A DNA stretch of 64,000 bases from Pseudomonas sp. 31-12. Its GTDB lineage: Bacteria > Pseudomonadota > Gammaproteobacteria > Pseudomonadales > Pseudomonadaceae. The DNA lies in the NCBI RefSeq assembly GCF_003151075.1, contig NZ_CP029482.1:1364001-1428000 (forward strand). Direction: 5' to 3'. Under the pieces are notes generated by a model that saw nothing but the letters and a program-made list of their open reading frames with translations, was not told where the DNA came from and made no database searches. Shown one piece after another: positions 31,387 to 41,030 of the stretch (its first letter is position 1; the number at the start of each line of letters is the position of its first letter). The position numbers were made by a program, and so were the translations under genes.

Positions 31387-32703
31387 TCAGGCAACCCGAT
31401 TCAGATCGTTATGCCGCGTCTCCTTCAGGCACAGCACCGCAATCAAGCTCAACACCGCCGCCCCCGACACATACCCGCCGACATAACTCAAACCGCCCAT
31501 CGCCACCAATTTCTGCGCGAAGAACGGCGCCGCCGAGGCTCCGACGATGCCGCCCAGGTTGTAGGCTGCCGACGCGCCGGTATAGCGCACATGCGTGGGA
31601 AACAGCTCCGGCAGCAGCGCGCCCATCGGCGCAAACGTCACGCCCATCAGAAACAGCTCGATGCACAGGAACAGCGCCACGCTCCAGGTCGAGCCTTGGG
31701 TCAGCAGCGGTTCCATCAAGAACCCCGACAGAATCGCCAGCACGCCGCCAATGATCAGCACCGGTTTACGCCCGTAACGGTCGCTGGCCCAGGCTGACAA
31801 CGGCGTCGCGGCGGCCATGAACAACACGGCGAAGCACAGCAGGCCGAGGAAGGTTTCGCGGCTGTAGCCGAGTGTCGCCACGCCATAACTCAGCGAAAAC
31901 ACCGTCGAGATGTAGAACAGCGCGTAGCACACCACCATCGACCCGGCCCCCAACAGCATCGGCGCCCAGTACTGGCTGAACAGCTCGACCAGCGGGATCT
32001 TTACGCGCTCCTGACGGGCCATGGCGTTGGCAAACACTGGGGTTTCGTGGAGTTTCAGTCGAACATACAAACCCACCATCACCAATGCGGCGCTGAGCAG
32101 GAACGGAATCCGCCAGCCCCACGAGCGGAACTGCTCGTCATCCAGGGTCATCGCCAAGGTAAGGAACAAGCCGTTCGCCGCCAGAAATCCGATCGACGGA
32201 CCGAGCTGCGGGAACATGCCGAACCAGGCGCGTTTGCCTTTGGGCGCATTCTCCGTCGCCAGCAGCGCCGCACCGCCCCATTCACCGCCCAGCCCCAAGC
32301 CTTGGCCGAAACGCAGCACACAGAGCAGGATCGGCGCCCAGGCCCCGATGCTGTCGTAACCCGGCAGCACGCCGATCAGCGTGGTGCACACGCCCATCAA
32401 CAGCAACGAAGCGACCAGTGTCGATTTGCGCCCGATGCGGTCACCGAAGTGGCCAAACAGCGCCGAGCCCAATGGTCGTGCGAGGAAGGCGATGCCGAAG
32501 GTGAGGAACGCCGACAGCATCTGGGCGGTGCCGGAGGTCTGCGGAAAGAACACCGGACCGATCACCAGCGCAGCGGCGGTGGCGTAGACGTAAAAGTCGT
32601 AAAACTCGATGGCCGTGCCGATAAAACTCGCCGTCGCCACGCGGGTGGCGGAGTTCGTCGGTTGCGCGGGCGTGGTTTCGGTATAAGTCGTGCTGGTCGT
32701 CAT
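31387..32703 (-). CDS. MHS-family major facilitator transporter
   Basis: 438-aa, twelve-helix MFS protein of the metabolite:H+ symporter group (ShiA/KgtP/PcaT relatives). It has the group motif ASFIGTAIEFYDFYVYATAAAL in helix 1 and the loop motifs GHFGDRIGRK (2-3) and SDRYGRKP (8-9). The family carries organic acids or betaine-like solutes, and the substrate here is unknown. I prefer ATG 32703, with AGGG 8 bases upstream, over ATG 32724. The P. aeruginosa equivalent also lies near purT. Confidence 0.9.
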   Translation of the reverse strand: MTTSTTYTETTPAQPTNSATRVATASFIGTAIEFYDFYVYATAAALVIGPVFFPQTSGTAQMLSAFLTFGIAFLARPLGSALFGHFGDRIGRKSTLVASLLLMGVCTTLIGVLPGYDSIGAWAPILLCVLRFGQGLGLGGEWGGAALLATENAPKGKRAWFGMFPQLGPSIGFLAANGLFLTLAMTLDDEQFRSWGWRIPFLLSAALVMVGLYVRLKLHETPVFANAMARQERVKIPLVELFSQYWAPMLLGAGSMVVCYALFYISTVFSLSYGVATLGYSRETFLGLLCFAVLFMAAATPLSAWASDRYGRKPVLIIGGVLAILSGFLMEPLLTQGSTWSVALFLCIELFLMGVTFAPMGALLPELFPTHVRYTGASAAYNLGGIVGASAAPFFAQKLVAMGGLSYVGGYVSGAAVLSLIAVLCLKETRHNDLNRVA

Positions 32704-32957
32704 GCGGTTATCCCTGACAGTCATGTGCCCCAGTGGAGCGAATTATTATGGTCGAACACCCAGGGATGTGGGAGTGAGGCGCGGCCGCTGTTCAAGGTAG
32801 GAACAGTCGTCGGTGTAGTGCGGAAATTGCCGATGGTCTGGCCGGAACCTGCTGCGTGCGGGGTAAGCACGTGGCCCGGCGGGGCTTGGGTAAGCGGATT
32901 CGATTATAGGAAGGTGGCTAACGATCAAACAAGTGTCGCGGGCAGAGTGATGGCTTT
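32704..32957. other. Intergenic DNA upstream of the MHS transporter
   Basis: About 250 bases leading into a REP pair. I see no gene with coding character, no clear promoter and no tRNA. The transporter promoter must lie here on the minus strand. Confidence 0.4.
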
Positions 32958-33088
32958 TGTGGCGAGGGAGCTTGCTCCCGCTCGGGCGCGCAGCGGCCGC
33001 AAATGGCTGGATGCGTTCTTCAGGATGGTCGCTGCGTCTGTTATCGGGCCTGCTTCGCAGTCCAGCAGGAGAAAGCTCCCTCGCCACA
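32958..33088. repeat. REP pair, degenerate right arm
   Basis: The left arm TGTGGCGAGGGAGCTTGCTCCCGC (from 32958) pairs with a right arm ending TCGCCACA (33088). In the right arm the inner palindrome is degraded (CAGGAGAAAGCTCC in place of CGGGAGCAAGCTCC). Third copy of the same family. Confidence 0.8.
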
Positions 33089-33104
33089 GGTCGGGTGTCA
33101 GGGT

Positions 33105-34340
33105 TTAGATAACGACTGGCACCGAGCTGGTATGCCAGATCAAAACCTGAGTGACACGATTGTCTTCCGTCTCCAGAATCTCCAGCCGATAACGCCCGAT
33201 CTTCAGGCACACCGCACTGTCCGGAATCGTCTCCAGCGCCTCGGTCACCAGACCGTTGAGGGTCTTAGGACCGTCGCTGGGCAGGTGCCAGCCCAGGCTC
33301 TTGTTCAATTCGCGAATCGACGCGGCACCTTCGATCATCAGGCGCCCATCGGCCTGCGGGTGGATGTGCGGGTTTTCCAGGCTGTGCTGGCTTTCGAATT
33401 CGCCGACGATTTCTTCGAGAATGTCTTCCAGGGTCACGATGCCGAGCACTTCGCCGTACTCGTCAACCACCATGCCCAGTCGACGCTGCTGCTTGTGGAA
33501 ATTCAGCAGTTGCAACTGCAGCGGCGTGCTTTCCGGCACGAAGTACGGTTCGTGGCTGGCGGCCAGCAGCGCTTCGAGGGTCAGGCTCGCGTTGGGCAGC
33601 ATATGGCGGATCTGCCGAGTGTTGAGCACCGCTTCGACCTGGTTGATGTCGCTGTGGAACACCGGCAGGCGGGTGCGCTTGTTGTTGCGCAATTGCTCGA
33701 TGATCTCTTCCAGGGAGTCGTCGAGGTTGATCCCGTCGACGTCACTGCGCGGCACCAGGATGTCGTTGACCGTGATGTTGTCGAGCGCATGGATGCCCGA
33801 GAGCGGGTGTGGGCGGCAGACGGCTTGATCGAGCTCGTCTTTACGGTCGTTCGGGGCTTCGTCTTCACTCTGTTGCACCACTTTGACTTTGCGGGCAAAC
33901 GGTCGCATCAGCAGTTGAGTGAAGCCGTTGAGCAGCCACGCGGCCGGGTAGATGATTTTCAGTGGCGCGCCGAGCAACGTGTTGCCCAGGGCCAGGACTG
34001 CGTCGGGATAGCGCACGGCGAGGGTGCGCGGCAGGTAATCGGCGAACACCAGAAGCGCGACCCCGGCACCCAGGCAGGCAACCCACGGCCCGTTTTCTGC
34101 CCAGATGAAAATCGCCAGCAAGGTGCTGATGACCACCGCCAGAGCGCGGCACAGGGTATTGCAGAAGATCAGGCTGTTGATCGGGAAGCTCAGTTTCGCG
34201 ACCGGTTTGTCGCCGGAGCGCGAGGCGGTTCGTTGCGCCAGCAAGTGCTGTTGCGCCGTTTCGATGGCGGTAAAAAGCCCCGACCATAAAATCAGCAGGG
34301 CCACTACCGCGAGCATCGGCCCTATGGGCAAGTCGTCCAT
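33105..34340 (-). CDS. HlyC/CorC-family (CNNM-like) protein with CBS pair
   Basis: 411-aa inner-membrane protein with a DUF21/CNNM transmembrane domain (about 1-180), two CBS domains (about 200-320) and a CorC_HlyC domain at the C-terminus (about 335-411). Relatives are linked to magnesium or cobalt efflux. NDILVPRSDVDGIN and GMVVDEYGEVLGIVTLEDILEEIVGE are typical. It follows the cytochrome-assembly gene by 12 bases on the same strand, an order shared with P. aeruginosa. Confidence 0.92.
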   Translation of the reverse strand: MDDLPIGPMLAVVALLILWSGLFTAIETAQQHLLAQRTASRSGDKPVAKLSFPINSLIFCNTLCRALAVVISTLLAIFIWAENGPWVACLGAGVALLVFADYLPRTLAVRYPDAVLALGNTLLGAPLKIIYPAAWLLNGFTQLLMRPFARKVKVVQQSEDEAPNDRKDELDQAVCRPHPLSGIHALDNITVNDILVPRSDVDGINLDDSLEEIIEQLRNNKRTRLPVFHSDINQVEAVLNTRQIRHMLPNASLTLEALLAASHEPYFVPESTPLQLQLLNFHKQQRRLGMVVDEYGEVLGIVTLEDILEEIVGEFESQHSLENPHIHPQADGRLMIEGAASIRELNKSLGWHLPSDGPKTLNGLVTEALETIPDSAVCLKIGRYRLEILETEDNRVTQVLIWHTSSVPVVI

Positions 34341-34352
34341 TAATGCCGCCCG

Positions 34353-35165
34353 TCAGATGTGCAGGATGTATTCACGGACCAGCTTACTGCCGAAGTACGC
34401 CAGCATCAGCAGGCAGAAACCGGCGAGGGTCCAGCGAATGGCCTTGTGTCCGCGCCAGCCGAGGCGGTTACGGCCCCAAAGCAGCACGCTGAAGACGATC
34501 CAGGCCAGGCAAGCCAGCAGGGTTTTGTGCACCAGGTGCTGGGCAAACAGGTTGTCGACGAACAGCCAGCCGGACAGCAACGACAGCGACAGCAGGGTCC
34601 AGCCGGCCCAGAGAAAGCCAAACAGCAGGCTTTCCATGGTTTGCAGCGGCGGGAAGTTCTTGATCAGCCCCGATGGGTGCTTGTGCTTGAGCTGGTGGTC
34701 CTGGACCAGCAGCAACAAGGCCTGAAACATCGCGATGGTGAACATGCCGTAGGCGAGGATCGATAGCAGGATGTGCGCGAGGATGCCCGGCTCTTCATCG
34801 ATGACCTGCACCGTGCCTGCGGGGGCGAACTGTGCAAGCAGCACCGTGGCGGCACCGAGCGGGAACAGCAATATAAGCAGGTTCTCCACCGGTATCCGCG
34901 AACAAGCCAGCAGGGTCAGGGCGATGACCGCTGCGGCAATCAGGCTGGCAGCACTGAAAAAGTCCAGGCCCAGGCCGATCGGGGTCAGCAGGTGGGTGAA
35001 AAGGCTGGCGCTGTGAGCCAGCACGGCCAATACGCCGAGCGTGACCAGCAGGCGTTTGTTCGCCTTGGCGCCGGTGGCCAGACGAGTGCCTTGATAGATA
35101 GTCGCAGCGGCATATAAGCAGGCGGCGGCGAGGGTAGTCAGCAAACTGGGTGACAAGGGGAGCAT
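34353..35165 (-). CDS. Cytochrome c assembly family (CcsA/YpjD-like) membrane protein
   Basis: 270-aa protein with about eight membrane helices, annotated across Proteobacteria as a cytochrome c assembly or inner-membrane YpjD protein. Histidines that could bind haem lie in LAHSASLFTHLL and AQHLVHKTL. The tryptophan-rich haem-handling motif of full CcmC/CcmF is not evident. I use ATG 35165 (MLPLSPSLLTTLAAA). The frame continues to 35339 but those residues have no membrane character. Divergent from ffh. Confidence 0.85.
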   Translation of the reverse strand: MLPLSPSLLTTLAAACLYAAATIYQGTRLATGAKANKRLLVTLGVLAVLAHSASLFTHLLTPIGLGLDFFSAASLIAAAVIALTLLACSRIPVENLLILLFPLGAATVLLAQFAPAGTVQVIDEEPGILAHILLSILAYGMFTIAMFQALLLLVQDHQLKHKHPSGLIKNFPPLQTMESLLFGFLWAGWTLLSLSLLSGWLFVDNLFAQHLVHKTLLACLAWIVFSVLLWGRNRLGWRGHKAIRWTLAGFCLLMLAYFGSKLVREYILHI

Positions 35166-35272
35166 AAATCCTGTTAGGCAAGCCCGAAAGGCGCTGAGTT
35201 TGGCATAGAACCCCCGCAGCACGAAAGACCATGCAACCTGACGACGAGGTGTCCGCCAGACGCAGTCTTCGC

Positions 35273-35278
35273 TATAAT
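35273..35278 (+). promoter_or_regulatory. Candidate -10 of the ffh promoter
   Basis: A perfect TATAAT at 35273-35278 lies 97 bases before ffh and downstream of the divergent gene start. The -35 region is weak. Confidence 0.45.
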
Positions 35279-35375
35279 CCGCGACCTGCCCACGCCGCAG
35301 GCTCGCCGAGCACATGTTTATTCCGGTCTGGGCCGCCATTATCCCGGTCTACACAGGGCCTGAAAGGATCGCGCA

Positions 35376-36752
35376 ATGTTTGAAAACTTAACCGACCGTC
35401 TCTCGCAGACGCTGCGCCATGTCACCGGCAAGGCCAAGCTGACCGAGGACAACATCAAAGACACCCTGCGCGAAGTGCGCATGGCGTTGCTCGAAGCCGA
35501 CGTCGCCTTGCCGGTGGTGAAAGACTTCGTCAATTCGGTCAAGGAGCGCGCCGTCGGCACCGAGGTGTCACGCAGCCTGACGCCGGGCCAGGCCTTCGTG
35601 AAGATCGTCCAGGCCGAACTCGAAAGCCTGATGGGCGCCGCCAACGAAGATTTGAACCTGAGCGCCCTTCCGCCAGCCGTCGTGCTGATGGCCGGTTTGC
35701 AGGGTGCGGGTAAAACCACCACGGCCGGTAAACTTGCGCGCTTCCTTAAAGAGCGCAAGAAGAAGTCGGTCATGGTCGTGTCCGCGGACGTTTACCGTCC
35801 GGCGGCGATCAAGCAGCTGGAAATGCTTGCCGGTGAAGTCGGCGTCACCTTCTTCCCGTCCGACCTGAGCCAGAAGCCGGTCGAGATCGCGCAAGCGGCT
35901 ATTAAAGAAGCGAAGCTTAAGTTTATTGATGTGGTCATCGTCGATACCGCCGGTCGTCTGCATATCGATGAAGAGATGATGGGCGAGATCAAGGCGTTGC
36001 ACGCCGCGATCAACCCGGTCGAAACCCTGTTCGTGGTCGACGCCATGACCGGCCAGGATGCTGCCAACACGGCCAAGGCCTTCGGCGACGCATTGCCGCT
36101 GACCGGTGTGATCCTGACCAAGGTCGACGGCGACGCCCGTGGCGGTGCCGCCCTGTCGGTGCGTGCCATCACCGGCAAGCCGATCAAGTTCATCGGTATG
36201 GGCGAGAAGAGCGAAGCGCTCGAACCGTTCCACCCTGAGCGTATCGCTTCGCGCATCCTCGGCATGGGCGACGTGCTCAGCCTGATCGAACAGGCCGAAG
36301 CGACCCTCGACAAGGACAAGGCCGACAAACTGGCCAAGAAGCTGAAGAAGGGCAAGGGCTTCGACCTCGAAGACTTCCGCGATCAGCTGCAACAGATGAA
36401 GAACATGGGCGGCCTTGGCGGCCTCATGGACAAACTGCCGAACATCGGTGGTGTCAATCTGGCGCAAATGGGCAATGCCCAGGGCGCGGCAGAGAAGCAG
36501 TTCAAGCAGATGGAAGCCATCATCAATTCCATGACTCCGGCCGAGCGCCGCGACCCTGAGCTGATCAGCGGTTCGCGCAAACGCCGGATTGCCATGGGTT
36601 CCGGCACGCAGGTGCAGGACATCGGTCGCTTGATCAAGCAGCACAAGCAGATGCAGAAGATGATGAAGAAATTCTCCGCGAAAGGCGGAATGGCCAAGAT
36701 GATGCGCGGCATGGGCGGTATGTTGCCCGGCGGCGGCATGCCGAAAATGTAA
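35376..36752 (+). CDS. ffh: Signal recognition particle protein Ffh
   Basis: SRP54 GTPase that binds signal sequences and 4.5S RNA and delivers ribosomes to FtsY at the membrane. The 458 residues comprise an N domain (1-90), a G domain with GLQGAGKTTTAGKLA (about 107-121), DTAGRLH and TKVDGDARGG, and a Met-rich M domain (about 300-458) ending GGMLPGGGMPKM. Monocistronic-looking, upstream of the rpsP operon, as in other pseudomonads. No 4.5S RNA gene was seen in the window. Confidence 0.98.
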   Translation: MFENLTDRLSQTLRHVTGKAKLTEDNIKDTLREVRMALLEADVALPVVKDFVNSVKERAVGTEVSRSLTPGQAFVKIVQAELESLMGAANEDLNLSALPPAVVLMAGLQGAGKTTTAGKLARFLKERKKKSVMVVSADVYRPAAIKQLEMLAGEVGVTFFPSDLSQKPVEIAQAAIKEAKLKFIDVVIVDTAGRLHIDEEMMGEIKALHAAINPVETLFVVDAMTGQDAANTAKAFGDALPLTGVILTKVDGDARGGAALSVRAITGKPIKFIGMGEKSEALEPFHPERIASRILGMGDVLSLIEQAEATLDKDKADKLAKKLKKGKGFDLEDFRDQLQQMKNMGGLGGLMDKLPNIGGVNLAQMGNAQGAAEKQFKQMEAIINSMTPAERRDPELISGSRKRRIAMGSGTQVQDIGRLIKQHKQMQKMMKKFSAKGGMAKMMRGMGGMLPGGGMPKM

Positions 36753-36902
36753 AGAATTCGCGCCGGCATCTATGTCGGCGCTAACCCACAGGGACGTGGG
36801 ATCAACAGCAAACCCGCACTTGGCGGGAGCTGACTGGCCGTTTTCAACGACGGCTCTATAGCAAATCTTGATGGCGACCGAAAGGCCGTCGGAAAAAGTC
36901 AT

Positions 36903-36930
36903 TTGCAAAAGTCCGGATATTCCTTAGAAT
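36903..36930 (+). promoter_or_regulatory. Candidate promoter of the rpsP operon
   Basis: TTGCAA (36903-36908), a 16-base spacer and TAGAAT (36925-36930) lie 72 bases before rpsP. The preceding 150 bases after ffh contain only short imperfect hairpins without T-runs. Confidence 0.6.
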
Positions 36931-37002
36931 ATGCGGCCTTTCGGGCACCTATGCCCGCTGTGCCTTTAGATTTGCAGCACCGACTACAGGAACGATGTTC
37001 AC

Positions 37003-37254
37003 ATGCTAACAATCCGTCTTGCCCTTGGCGGCTCCAAAAAGCGCCCGTTTTACCACTTGACCGTAACCGACAGCCGCAACCCGCGCGACGGTTCGCACAA
37101 GGAACAGGTTGGTTTCTTCAACCCTGTTGCTCGTGGTCAAGAAGTCCGTCTGTCCGTGAACCAAGAGCGCGTAGCCTACTGGCTGAGCGTTGGTGCACAG
37201 CCTTCTGAGCGTGTTGCTCAGTTGTTGAAGGACGCTGCTAAGGCTGCGGCCTGA
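37003..37254 (+). CDS. rpsP: 30S ribosomal protein S16
   Basis: 83-aa 30S subunit assembly protein. [30 protein letters not shown] is the S16 signature region. AGGAA lies 9-10 bases upstream of the ATG. First gene of the rpsP-rimM-trmD-rplS operon, separated from rimM by 5 bases. Confidence 0.98.
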   Translation: MLTIRLALGGSKKRPFYHLTVTDSRNPRDGSHKEQVGFFNPVARGQEVRLSVNQERVAYWLSVGAQPSERVAQLLKDAAKAAA

Positions 37255-37259
37255 GCAAT

Positions 37260-37796
37260 ATGAACGCGACGCCTGCTGTTGCTGATGATTTGATCGTTAT
37301 CGGCAAGATTTATTCTGTTCACGGCGTTCGCGGCGAAGTGAAGGTTTATTCCTTTACTGATCCGACTGAAAACCTGTTGCAGTACAAAACCTGGACGCTC
37401 AAGCGCGAAGGCAATGTGAAACAGGTCGAGCTGGTCAGCGGACGCGGGAACGACAAGTTCCTGGTCGCAAAGCTCAAGGGTCTTGATGATCGTGAAGAAG
37501 CTCGTCTTCTGGCCGGTTATGAGATCTGCGTGCCGCGCAACCTGTTCCCTGAATTGACCGACGGCGAGTACTACTGGTACCAGCTGGAAGGTCTGAAGGT
37601 TATTGATCAACTCGGGCAATTGCTCGGGAAAATCGATCATCTTCTGGAAACCGGCGCCAATGATGTAATGGTGGTCAAGCCTTGCGCTGGCAGCCTGGAT
37701 GATCGCGAACGCCTGTTGCCCTATACCGAGCAATGCGTGTTGGCCGTCGACCTTGCCGCAGGCGAGATGAAGGTGGAATGGGATGCGGACTTCTAA
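37260..37796 (+). CDS. rimM: 16S rRNA processing protein RimM
   Basis: 178-aa assembly factor for the 30S head that binds S19. The N-terminal RimM domain begins [23 protein letters not shown], with the G-x-H-G-V-x-G-E core intact. The C-terminal PRC-barrel includes [13 protein letters not shown] and ends [10 protein letters not shown]. It stops 2 bases before the GTG of trmD. Confidence 0.97.
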   Translation: MNATPAVADDLIVIGKIYSVHGVRGEVKVYSFTDPTENLLQYKTWTLKREGNVKQVELVSGRGNDKFLVAKLKGLDDREEARLLAGYEICVPRNLFPELTDGEYYWYQLEGLKVIDQLGQLLGKIDHLLETGANDVMVVKPCAGSLDDRERLLPYTEQCVLAVDLAAGEMKVEWDADF

Positions 37797-37798
37797 GC

Positions 37799-38551
37799 GT
37801 GGCTAACTTGCGCGTAGAAGTGATCAGTTTGTTTCCCGAGATGTTCTCCGCCATCAGCGAGTACGGCATCACCAGTCGTGCGGTGAAACAGGGGCTGTTG
37901 CAGCTCACCTGTTGGAATCCGCGAGACTACACGACGGATCGACATCACACTGTGGACGATCGCCCATTTGGCGGTGGCCCGGGCATGGTGATGAAGATCA
38001 AGCCCCTGGAAGATGCTCTGGTTCAGGCCAAGGCAGCAGCCGGGGAGGCGGCGAAGGTGATTTACCTGTCCCCCCAAGGCCGTCAACTGACTCAGTCGGC
38101 GGTACGCGAGTTGGCGAATCTGGATGCATTGATCCTGATTGCCGGCCGCTATGAAGGCATTGACGAGCGTTTCATTGAAGCTCATGTCGATGAAGAGTGG
38201 TCGATTGGCGACTATGTACTGTCTGGCGGCGAGCTGCCGGCGATGGTCCTGATCGATGCGGTTACACGACTGCTGCCTGGAGCTTTAGGGCATGCGGACT
38301 CCGCCGAGGAAGATTCCTTTACGGATGGTTTGCTGGATTGCCCGCACTACACCCGACCGGAGGTGTATGCGGATCAGCGTGTTCCCGACGTATTGCTAAG
38401 TGGCAATCACGCGCATATCCGGCGTTGGCGTTTACAGCAGTCCCTTGGTAGGACCTTTGAACGACGCGCCGATCTTCTGGAAAGCCGCTCGCTTTCTGGA
38501 GAAGAGAAGAAGCTGCTCGAGGAATACATCCGCGAGCGGGACGATAGTTAA
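37799..38551 (+). CDS. trmD: tRNA (guanine-N1)-methyltransferase
   Basis: Methylates G37 of tRNAs with a G36-G37 sequence, preventing frameshifts. The 250-aa SPOUT enzyme starts at GTG 37799 ([19 protein letters not shown]). The ATG-less extension to 37733 lies inside rimM. The knot motifs [20 protein letters not shown] and [15 protein letters not shown] are present, together with the catalytic Asp of [13 protein letters not shown]. It lies within the ribosomal operon and is translationally close to rimM. Confidence 0.97.
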   Translation: MANLRVEVISLFPEMFSAISEYGITSRAVKQGLLQLTCWNPRDYTTDRHHTVDDRPFGGGPGMVMKIKPLEDALVQAKAAAGEAAKVIYLSPQGRQLTQSAVRELANLDALILIAGRYEGIDERFIEAHVDEEWSIGDYVLSGGELPAMVLIDAVTRLLPGALGHADSAEEDSFTDGLLDCPHYTRPEVYADQRVPDVLLSGNHAHIRRWRLQQSLGRTFERRADLLESRSLSGEEKKLLEEYIRERDDS

Positions 38552-38596
38552 CAACGTATCGATGGTAGATCCGACGATCTACCTTAGGAGCACAGC

Positions 38597-38947
38597 ATGA
38601 CTAACAAAATCATCCTTGCACTCGAAGCAGAGCAGATGACCAAAGAGATCCCTACCTTTGCCCCGGGCGACACCATTGTCGTTCAGGTGAAAGTGAAGGA
38701 AGGCGACCGTTCGCGTCTGCAAGCGTTCGAAGGTGTTGTTATCGCCAAGCGTAACCGCGGCGTAAACAGTGCTTTCACCGTTCGTAAAATCTCCAACGGT
38801 GTTGGCGTAGAGCGTACTTTCCAGACCTACAGCCCGCAAATCGACAGCATGGCCGTTAAACGTCGCGGTGACGTACGTAAAGCCAAGCTGTACTACCTGC
38901 GTGACCTGTCCGGTAAAGCAGCTCGCATCAAGGAAAAACTGGCTTAA
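38597..38947 (+). CDS. rplS: 50S ribosomal protein L19
   Basis: 116-aa large-subunit protein at the 30S-50S interface. The stretch [20 protein letters not shown] and the signature [15 protein letters not shown] are intact. TTAGGAG lies 8 bases before the ATG. Last gene of the operon, followed by a terminator. Confidence 0.98.
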
Positions 38948-38963
38948 GTCCAGCTTCCGATGC

Positions 38964-38995
38964 AAAAAAAAGCAGCCTACGGGCTGCTTTTTTGT
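38964..38995 (+). terminator. Rho-independent terminator of the rpsP operon
   Basis: AAAAAAGCAGCC pairs with GGCTGCTTTTTT around TACG (stem about 38966-38993), directly after rplS and ending in a T-run. Confidence 0.93.
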
Positions 38996-39081
38996 TGCCT
39001 GCGATTTATACGTGCAATGGTTCCGCAGGCGGGCGCGCTATGAAAGACTGTCCAGTCGTTACCTGTCTTGCCTGAGCCTCT

Positions 39082-39978
39082 ATGCCCGCCATCGATCATC
39101 CCCTGATAGACCAATTCCTCGACGCTCTCTGGCTGGAGAAAGGCCTGTCCGATAACACCCGCGATGCCTATCGCAGCGACCTGGCCTTATTCAACGGCTG
39201 GCTGCAGGACAAGGGCCTGGAACTGATCAACGCAGGGCGCGAGCTGATCCTCGATCACTTGGCCTGGCGTCTGGAGCAAAATTACAAACCCCGTTCAACG
39301 GCGCGATTCCTCTCCGGTGTGCGTGGCTTTTATCGTTATCTGCTGCGTGAAAAGCTGATCGCCGTCGATCCGACCTTGCGCGTCGATATGCCCCAACTGG
39401 GTAGGCCGTTGCCTAAATCTCTGTCGGAAGCGGACGTGGAAGCGCTGCTGAAGGCACCAGACTTGAGCGAAGCCATCGGCCAACGGGACCGCGCCATGCT
39501 CGAAGTGCTTTACGCGTGCGGCTTGCGGGTGACGGAGTTGATCAGCCTGACGCTGGAGCAGGTCAATCTGCGTCAAGGCGTGCTGCGGGTGATGGGCAAG
39601 GGCAGCAAGGAGCGCTTGGTGCCGATGGGCGAAGAGGCGATTGTCTGGGTCGAGCGATACATGCGCGATGGCCGCCAGGAACTGCTCGGCGGGCGTCCCA
39701 GCGATGTCATGTTCCCCAGCCAGCGCGGCGATCAGATGACCCGCCAGACCTTCTGGCACCGCATCAAGCACCAGGCCAAGGTCGCCGGGATCGGCAAGTC
39801 GCTGTCGCCGCATACCTTGCGCCACGCTTTCGCCACACATCTGCTCAACCACGGCGCTGACCTGCGGGTGGTGCAAATGCTGCTCGGCCACAGCGACCTG
39901 TCGACCACCCAGATCTACACCCACGTCGCCCGCGCACGCTTGCAGGATCTGCACGCCAAACATCACCCGCGCGGCTGA
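39082..39978 (+). CDS. xerD: Site-specific tyrosine recombinase XerD
   Basis: Resolves chromosome dimers at dif with XerC. The 298-aa protein has a SAM-like core-binding N-terminal domain (about 5-90) and a C-terminal catalytic domain. The domain has Arg in CGLRVTE, Lys in GKGSKERLVP, HTLRHAFATHLL, LGHSDLSTTQIYTHV (Tyr nucleophile) and the usual C-terminal tail. The length and N-terminus IDHPLIDQFLDALWLEKGLS favour XerD over XerC. It precedes dsbC, as in P. aeruginosa and E. coli. Confidence 0.96.
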   Translation: MPAIDHPLIDQFLDALWLEKGLSDNTRDAYRSDLALFNGWLQDKGLELINAGRELILDHLAWRLEQNYKPRSTARFLSGVRGFYRYLLREKLIAVDPTLRVDMPQLGRPLPKSLSEADVEALLKAPDLSEAIGQRDRAMLEVLYACGLRVTELISLTLEQVNLRQGVLRVMGKGSKERLVPMGEEAIVWVERYMRDGRQELLGGRPSDVMFPSQRGDQMTRQTFWHRIKHQAKVAGIGKSLSPHTLRHAFATHLLNHGADLRVVQMLLGHSDLSTTQIYTHVARARLQDLHAKHHPRG

Positions 39979-40165
39979 ACCCAGTTCCTGAAATTGAAAT
40001 GCTGACTGTGGCGAGGGGTGTCAGTCAGACATGGTTGTATCACCCGCATTCGGCCACAGGGGCCTTCTGTGGTAGGCTTTGCCGGTTTGCACGATGGGCG
40101 GTTATGACCCTGTGTTTCGGCACGGGCGTTCTGATCGTCCCATTTGTCCGTCTTCAGGAGTTCTC

Positions 40166-40897
40166 ATGCGTCTGACCCAGATTTTCGCCGCCGCAGCCAT
40201 TGCGTTGGTCAGCACCTTTGCCGTCGCCGATGACGCGGCCGACAAAGCCATTCGTAAAAGCCTGGAAAACCTCCAGCTCGAAGTGCCGGTAGAAAGCATC
40301 TCCGCCAGTCCGCTGCCGGGCCTGTACGAAGTCAAGCTGCAAGGCAGCCGCGTGCTCTACGCCAGCGCCGACGGTCAATACGTAGTTCAGGGCTACATGT
40401 TCCAGCTCAAGGACGGCAAACCGATCAACTTGACCGAGAAGACCGAACGCCTGGGCGTGTCCAAACTGGTCAACGCCATTCCCGTCGCGGAAACAGTGGT
40501 CTACCCGGCGATCGGCGAAACCAAATCGCACATCACCGTGTTCACCGACACCACTTGCCCGTACTGCCACAAACTGCACGCCGAAGTGCCTGAGCTGAAC
40601 AAGCGCGGCATCGAAGTGCGTTACGTCGCGTTCCCGCGCCAGGGCCTGGGATCGCCGGGTGACGAACAGCTGCAAGCGGTCTGGTGCTCGAAAGACAAGA
40701 AAGCAGCCATGGACAAGATGGTCGACGGCAAGGAAATCAAGGCCGCCAAGTGCGATAACCCGGTCTCCAAACAGTTCGCCCTCGGTCAGTCGATCGGCGT
40801 GAATGGCACACCGGCCATCGTTTTGGCTGACGGTCAGGTCATTCCGGGCTACCAGCCTGCGCCACAAGTCGCCAAACTGGCGCTGGGCGCGAAATAA
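40166..40897 (+). CDS. dsbC: Thiol:disulfide interchange protein DsbC
   Basis: Periplasmic disulfide isomerase kept reduced by DsbD. The 243-aa protein has a signal peptide (cleavage after FAVA, residue 21), an N-terminal dimerisation domain (about 22-85) and a thioredoxin fold with the active site CPYC (131-134). A second disulfide pair (CSKD...KCDN) follows. ATG 40166 has CAGGAG 7 bases upstream; earlier starts lack a signal peptide. It lies downstream of xerD. Confidence 0.96.
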   Translation: MRLTQIFAAAAIALVSTFAVADDAADKAIRKSLENLQLEVPVESISASPLPGLYEVKLQGSRVLYASADGQYVVQGYMFQLKDGKPINLTEKTERLGVSKLVNAIPVAETVVYPAIGETKSHITVFTDTTCPYCHKLHAEVPELNKRGIEVRYVAFPRQGLGSPGDEQLQAVWCSKDKKAAMDKMVDGKEIKAAKCDNPVSKQFALGQSIGVNGTPAIVLADGQVIPGYQPAPQVAKLALGAK

Positions 40898-40966
40898 TTC
40901 GCATCGTCACGGCCAGCCCTTGACGATCATGGTCCGGTGGCACCATTTGCCGGGCCATTAATAGAG

Positions 40967-41017
40967 AGCCGCGAGCATGCGGCTGTTTTCACGGCCGGCC
41001 TTGAGTCGGCCGTTTTA
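40967..41017 (+). promoter_or_regulatory. Tandem hairpins with T-runs just upstream of hom
   Basis: AGCCGC(40967-40972)/GCGGCT(40979-40984) followed by GTTTTC, then ACGGCCG(40991-40997)/CGGCCGT(41007-41013) followed by TTTTA, end only 13 bases before the hom start codon. There is no room for a promoter after them, so hom transcription must read through. They may terminate dsbC or attenuate hom. Confidence 0.6.
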
Positions 41018-41030
41018 TGGGGAGTTCACA

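Noticed and set aside
36760..36781. Inverted repeat after ffh (GCGCCGGCA/TGTCGGCGC) as a terminator
   Set aside because: Stem is fair but no T-run follows, so termination is not supported.
39082..39978. XerD-like recombinase as a phage or integron integrase
   Set aside because: Length, N-terminal sequence and the rplS-xerD-dsbC-hom context fit housekeeping XerD; no attachment site or tRNA is nearby.
40977..41030. Upstream ATG adding 18 residues to Hom
   Set aside because: These codons coincide with the two hairpins and have no Shine-Dalgarno; the GTG at 41031 has GGGGAG at good distance.
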